Shown here one piece after another: positions 62,091-64,000 of a DNA stretch of 64,000 nt. A program made the position numbers and the translations under genes. The notes below the pieces were generated by a model, which saw only the letters and a program-made list of their open reading frames with translations, searched no databases and was not told the origin of the DNA. Source of the DNA: Gaetbulibacter sp. 4G1 (GTDB lineage: Bacteria; Bacteroidota; Bacteroidia; Flavobacteriales; Flavobacteriaceae); assembly GCF_002741945.1 (NCBI RefSeq), contig NZ_MDVN01000003.1, forward strand, positions 62,001 to 126,000, given 5' to 3'. Position 1 is the first letter of the stretch, and each line of letters starts with the position of its first letter.

Positions 62091-64000
62091 ATGAAAAACG
62101 TTTTACTAATTGTATTTTTTATTTGTTTATCTGTAGCTAGTTATGGGCAAATTATAAGTGTAAATAACCCTGCTGATGCAGAATCAAGTTTTTCTTTAGA
62201 TAAGCTTGTTGAAGATATTTTAATATCTAGTGAGTGTTCTACCGTTGATACTTTTTCTTCTCAAGTTAGTGGTACGCCAACTCAAACAAGTACAAAGAGT
62301 TATGGTTATTTTAAAAAACCTGTTGGAAGCTCTTTTCCTTTTGATGAAGGAATTATAATAACATCAGGAAGAGCTTTTGAAGCAGGGAATACAATTGTTA
62401 CACCCCCAGTAGGAACCGCACATCCTGATAATATTAACGGACTTGGTGGCGATGCAGATTTACAAACAGCATTAGGAATAATAAACACTTTTGATGCTAC
62501 TTATGTGAAATTTAATTTTGTTCCGTTAGTAAACACAATTAGCTTCCGTTTTTTAATGGCATCTGAAGAGTACGATGGTGCAACCGAATGTAGTTTTGCT
62601 GATAGCTTTGCTTTTTTATTAAGAGAAGTAGGTACAACTAAATATCAAAATTTAGCAGTATTACCTAATGGGCAAAGAGTAAGTGTAAGAAATATTAATA
62701 ATGCAGCTGCTTGTAGAGCTAACACCGAATTTTTTGAAGGTTATAATATACCAGACACTAATTACGGAGGGCGAACTAAAGTGCTTACAGCAAGCGCAGC
62801 AGTTGACCCTAATAAAACTTATGAAATAAAAATAGTTGTAGCTGATCAAGGTGATTCTCAATGGGACTCTGCTATATTTTTAGAGGCTGGAAGTTTTGAT
62901 ATTGGAGGTAACCTAGGTGTAGACAAAACTATTAAGGGAGGAAATCCTGCTTGTAGTGGTAAGCTTTTTGAGTTGGATGCTACTTTAGCTATACCAGGAA
63001 CAACATATAAATGGTTTAAAGACGGTGTAGAAATCCCTGGAGAAACAAATCCAACATACAATGTTGCAACTGAAGGAACTTATTCGGTACAAATTGATGT
63101 TGCGGCAGGATGTAGTTCAACAGATGATATTATTGTTCAATTTACTACAAATCCAGTAGTATCTGCTCCACCAGAAAATATTGTTTTGTGTGAATCGGAT
63201 AACGATTTAACAGAAATCTTTGATTTTTCAGCAAACGAAGCTTTAGTTTTAGGTAGTCAAGCAGCGGCAGATTTTCCTATTAGTTTTCATACTAGTCAAA
63301 CAGATGCTGATACTAATCAAAACCCTATTGCAACACCTAACACGTATACCAATACAATACAAAATGAAACCATTTGGATTCGTATTGCAGATAAAACACA
63401 AACTTGTTTTGAAGTTACAAGTTTTAATATTACTGTAAATAAAGAATCAATAGCTAATAAACCAATAGATTATGAGCTTTGTGATGATGCAAATGATGGT
63501 GACGATACGAATGAAATTGTAACTTTTGATTTGTCTACAAAAATAAATGAAGTACTAGGGTCTCAGCCATCTACAGATTATGATATTAAATTTTATAATT
63601 CTCAAATTGATGCTGATGCTGCAATTGTAGGAACTGAAATTACTTCGCCAATTCAAAATACAAGTAATCCACAAATCATTTACGCAAGAATAGAAAACAA
63701 AGGAAATACTAGTTGTTATGATACAACTACTTTTAATTTAGTAGTAAACCCATTGCCAACAGTAAACCCTATAGTTACCTTAACTCAGTGTGATAATGAT
63801 ACTGATGGTTTTTCAAATTTTAATTTAACTGAAGCCAATACAATACTGTCAAACAATTCAGTAAACGAAATTTTTACTTATTATTTAAGTGATGCTGATG
63901 CTCAAGGTGGTTTAGTCGCAAATCAAATTACAAACTTTATTAATTACCCAAATCCAACTGCACTTAGTAGTGTGGTTTATTCAAGAATTGAAAATGCTAA
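62091..64000 (+). CDS. Large secreted protein with choice-of-anchor L type domain (3' truncated by window)
   Basis: This open frame runs from the ATG at 62091 to the window edge, at least 636 residues, with no stop. A signal peptide ends SYGQ (residue 20). Residues ~35-285 fit the choice-of-anchor L domain: FDEGIIITSGRA, then NFVPLVNTISFRFLMASEEY and SDSFAFLLRE-like segments (here CSFADSFAFLLREVG), and YEIKIVVADQGDSQWDSAIFLEAGSF. Ig-like modules follow (TTYKWFKDGVEIPGETNPTYNV) and then repeated acidic modules of the FDLS/FNLTEA type (for example LCESDNDLTEIFDFSANEA, LCDDANDGDDTNEIVTFDLS, QCDNDTDGFSNFNLTEAN). Such proteins usually end with a type B T9SS sorting domain, which would lie outside the window. 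Confidence 0.88.
   Translation, partial: MKNVLLIVFFICLSVASYGQIISVNNPADAESSFSLDKLVEDILISSECSTVDTFSSQVSGTPTQTSTKSYGYFKKPVGSSFPFDEGIIITSGRAFEAGNTIVTPPVGTAHPDNINGLGGDADLQTALGIINTFDATYVKFNFVPLVNTISFRFLMASEEYDGATECSFADSFAFLLREVGTTKYQNLAVLPNGQRVSVRNINNAAACRANTEFFEGYNIPDTNYGGRTKVLTASAAVDPNKTYEIKIVVADQGDSQWDSAIFLEAGSFDIGGNLGVDKTIKGGNPACSGKLFELDATLAIPGTTYKWFKDGVEIPGETNPTYNVATEGTYSVQIDVAAGCSSTDDIIVQFTTNPVVSAPPENIVLCESDNDLTEIFDFSANEALVLGSQAAADFPISFHTSQTDADTNQNPIATPNTYTNTIQNETIWIRIADKTQTCFEVTSFNITVNKESIANKPIDYELCDDANDGDDTNEIVTFDLSTKINEVLGSQPSTDYDIKFYNSQIDADAAIVGTEITSPIQNTSNPQIIYARIENKGNTSCYDTTTFNLVVNPLPTVNPIVTLTQCDNDTDGFSNFNLTEANTILSNNSVNEIFTYYLSDADAQGGLVANQITNFINYPNPTALSSVVYSRIENA

Noticed and set aside
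1-64000. Search for tRNA, rRNA, CRISPR, insertion sequences, prophage or defence islands
   Set aside because: I saw no T-loop-like tRNA ends, no regularly spaced direct repeats, no transposase or integrase motifs, and no toxin-antitoxin or restriction genes. This was a reading by eye, so a small RNA could have been missed.

Overview
The window is chromosomal DNA from a member of the Bacteroidota, most likely a marine-type Flavobacteriaceae. The base composition is AT-rich. Gliding and type IX secretion (T9SS) genes are present: sprA, a PorP/SprF protein, a PorE-like OmpA protein and a gliding-motility C-terminal sorting domain. The respiratory chain is the flavobacterial alternative complex III plus aa3 oxidase. 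Shine-Dalgarno sites are weak or absent, and several upstream regions carry the Bacteroidota promoter pattern TTG-N17-23-TAnnTTTG. I see no rRNA, tRNA, IS element, phage gene or CRISPR array; this reads as core genome with a few accessory cassettes.

Layout. (1) 1-4232: a plus-strand cassette of planctomycete-style proteins (DUF1553 tail, DUF1501, a secreted beta-propeller, and a DUF2231-cytochrome-LRR fusion). It converges on a minus-strand iolG-like dehydrogenase/SMP-30 pair (4240-6242) and probably serves periplasmic or sugar-related catabolism. (2) 6387-6788: a SPOR-domain protein, divergent from (3) 6957-18617, the actABCDEF-coxBA operon, which carries electrons from menaquinol to oxygen. 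(4) 18958-26027: a T9SS cargo operon with a 1393-residue repeat adhesin, PorP/SprF and a PorE-like OmpA protein. (5) 26095-32371: ruvB, a cytochrome P450, queG, a malic enzyme/phosphotransacetylase fusion and ruvA. (6) 32378-40471: sprA, gcvH and vanZ. (7) 40531-44391: two TonB proteins and an outer-membrane barrel that share one C-terminal TonB-type domain. (8) 44461-45357: a secreted metallo-beta-lactamase-fold hydrolase. (9) 45509-50918: haem O synthase, two oxidase subunits III, subunit IV and copper/oxidase assembly proteins. (10) 51007-56677: a MacAB/TolC-like tripartite exporter, followed by tsaB. (11) 57350-61927, minus strand: mscS, DUF1304, a YyaL-type protein, dodecin and an Nfu-type Fe-S scaffold. 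(12) 62091-end: the start of a second large secreted protein with a choice-of-anchor L type domain, cut by the window edge.

How they fit together. Regions 3 and 9 are two halves of one respiratory system placed about 27 kb apart. Regions 4, 6 and 12 belong to T9SS: SprA is the translocon, PorP/SprF and PorE-like proteins handle type-B cargo, and the large repeat proteins are the cargo. The most unusual points are the helix-hairpin-helix tail on ActC, the TonB-type domain reused on a Wzi/RemB-like barrel, a cysteine-less SCO-like protein translationally overlapped with a true SCO, the large soluble insert in one oxidase subunit III, and a terminator hairpin embedded in the coding end of tsaB. 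I did not find a clearly new defence or mobile system.
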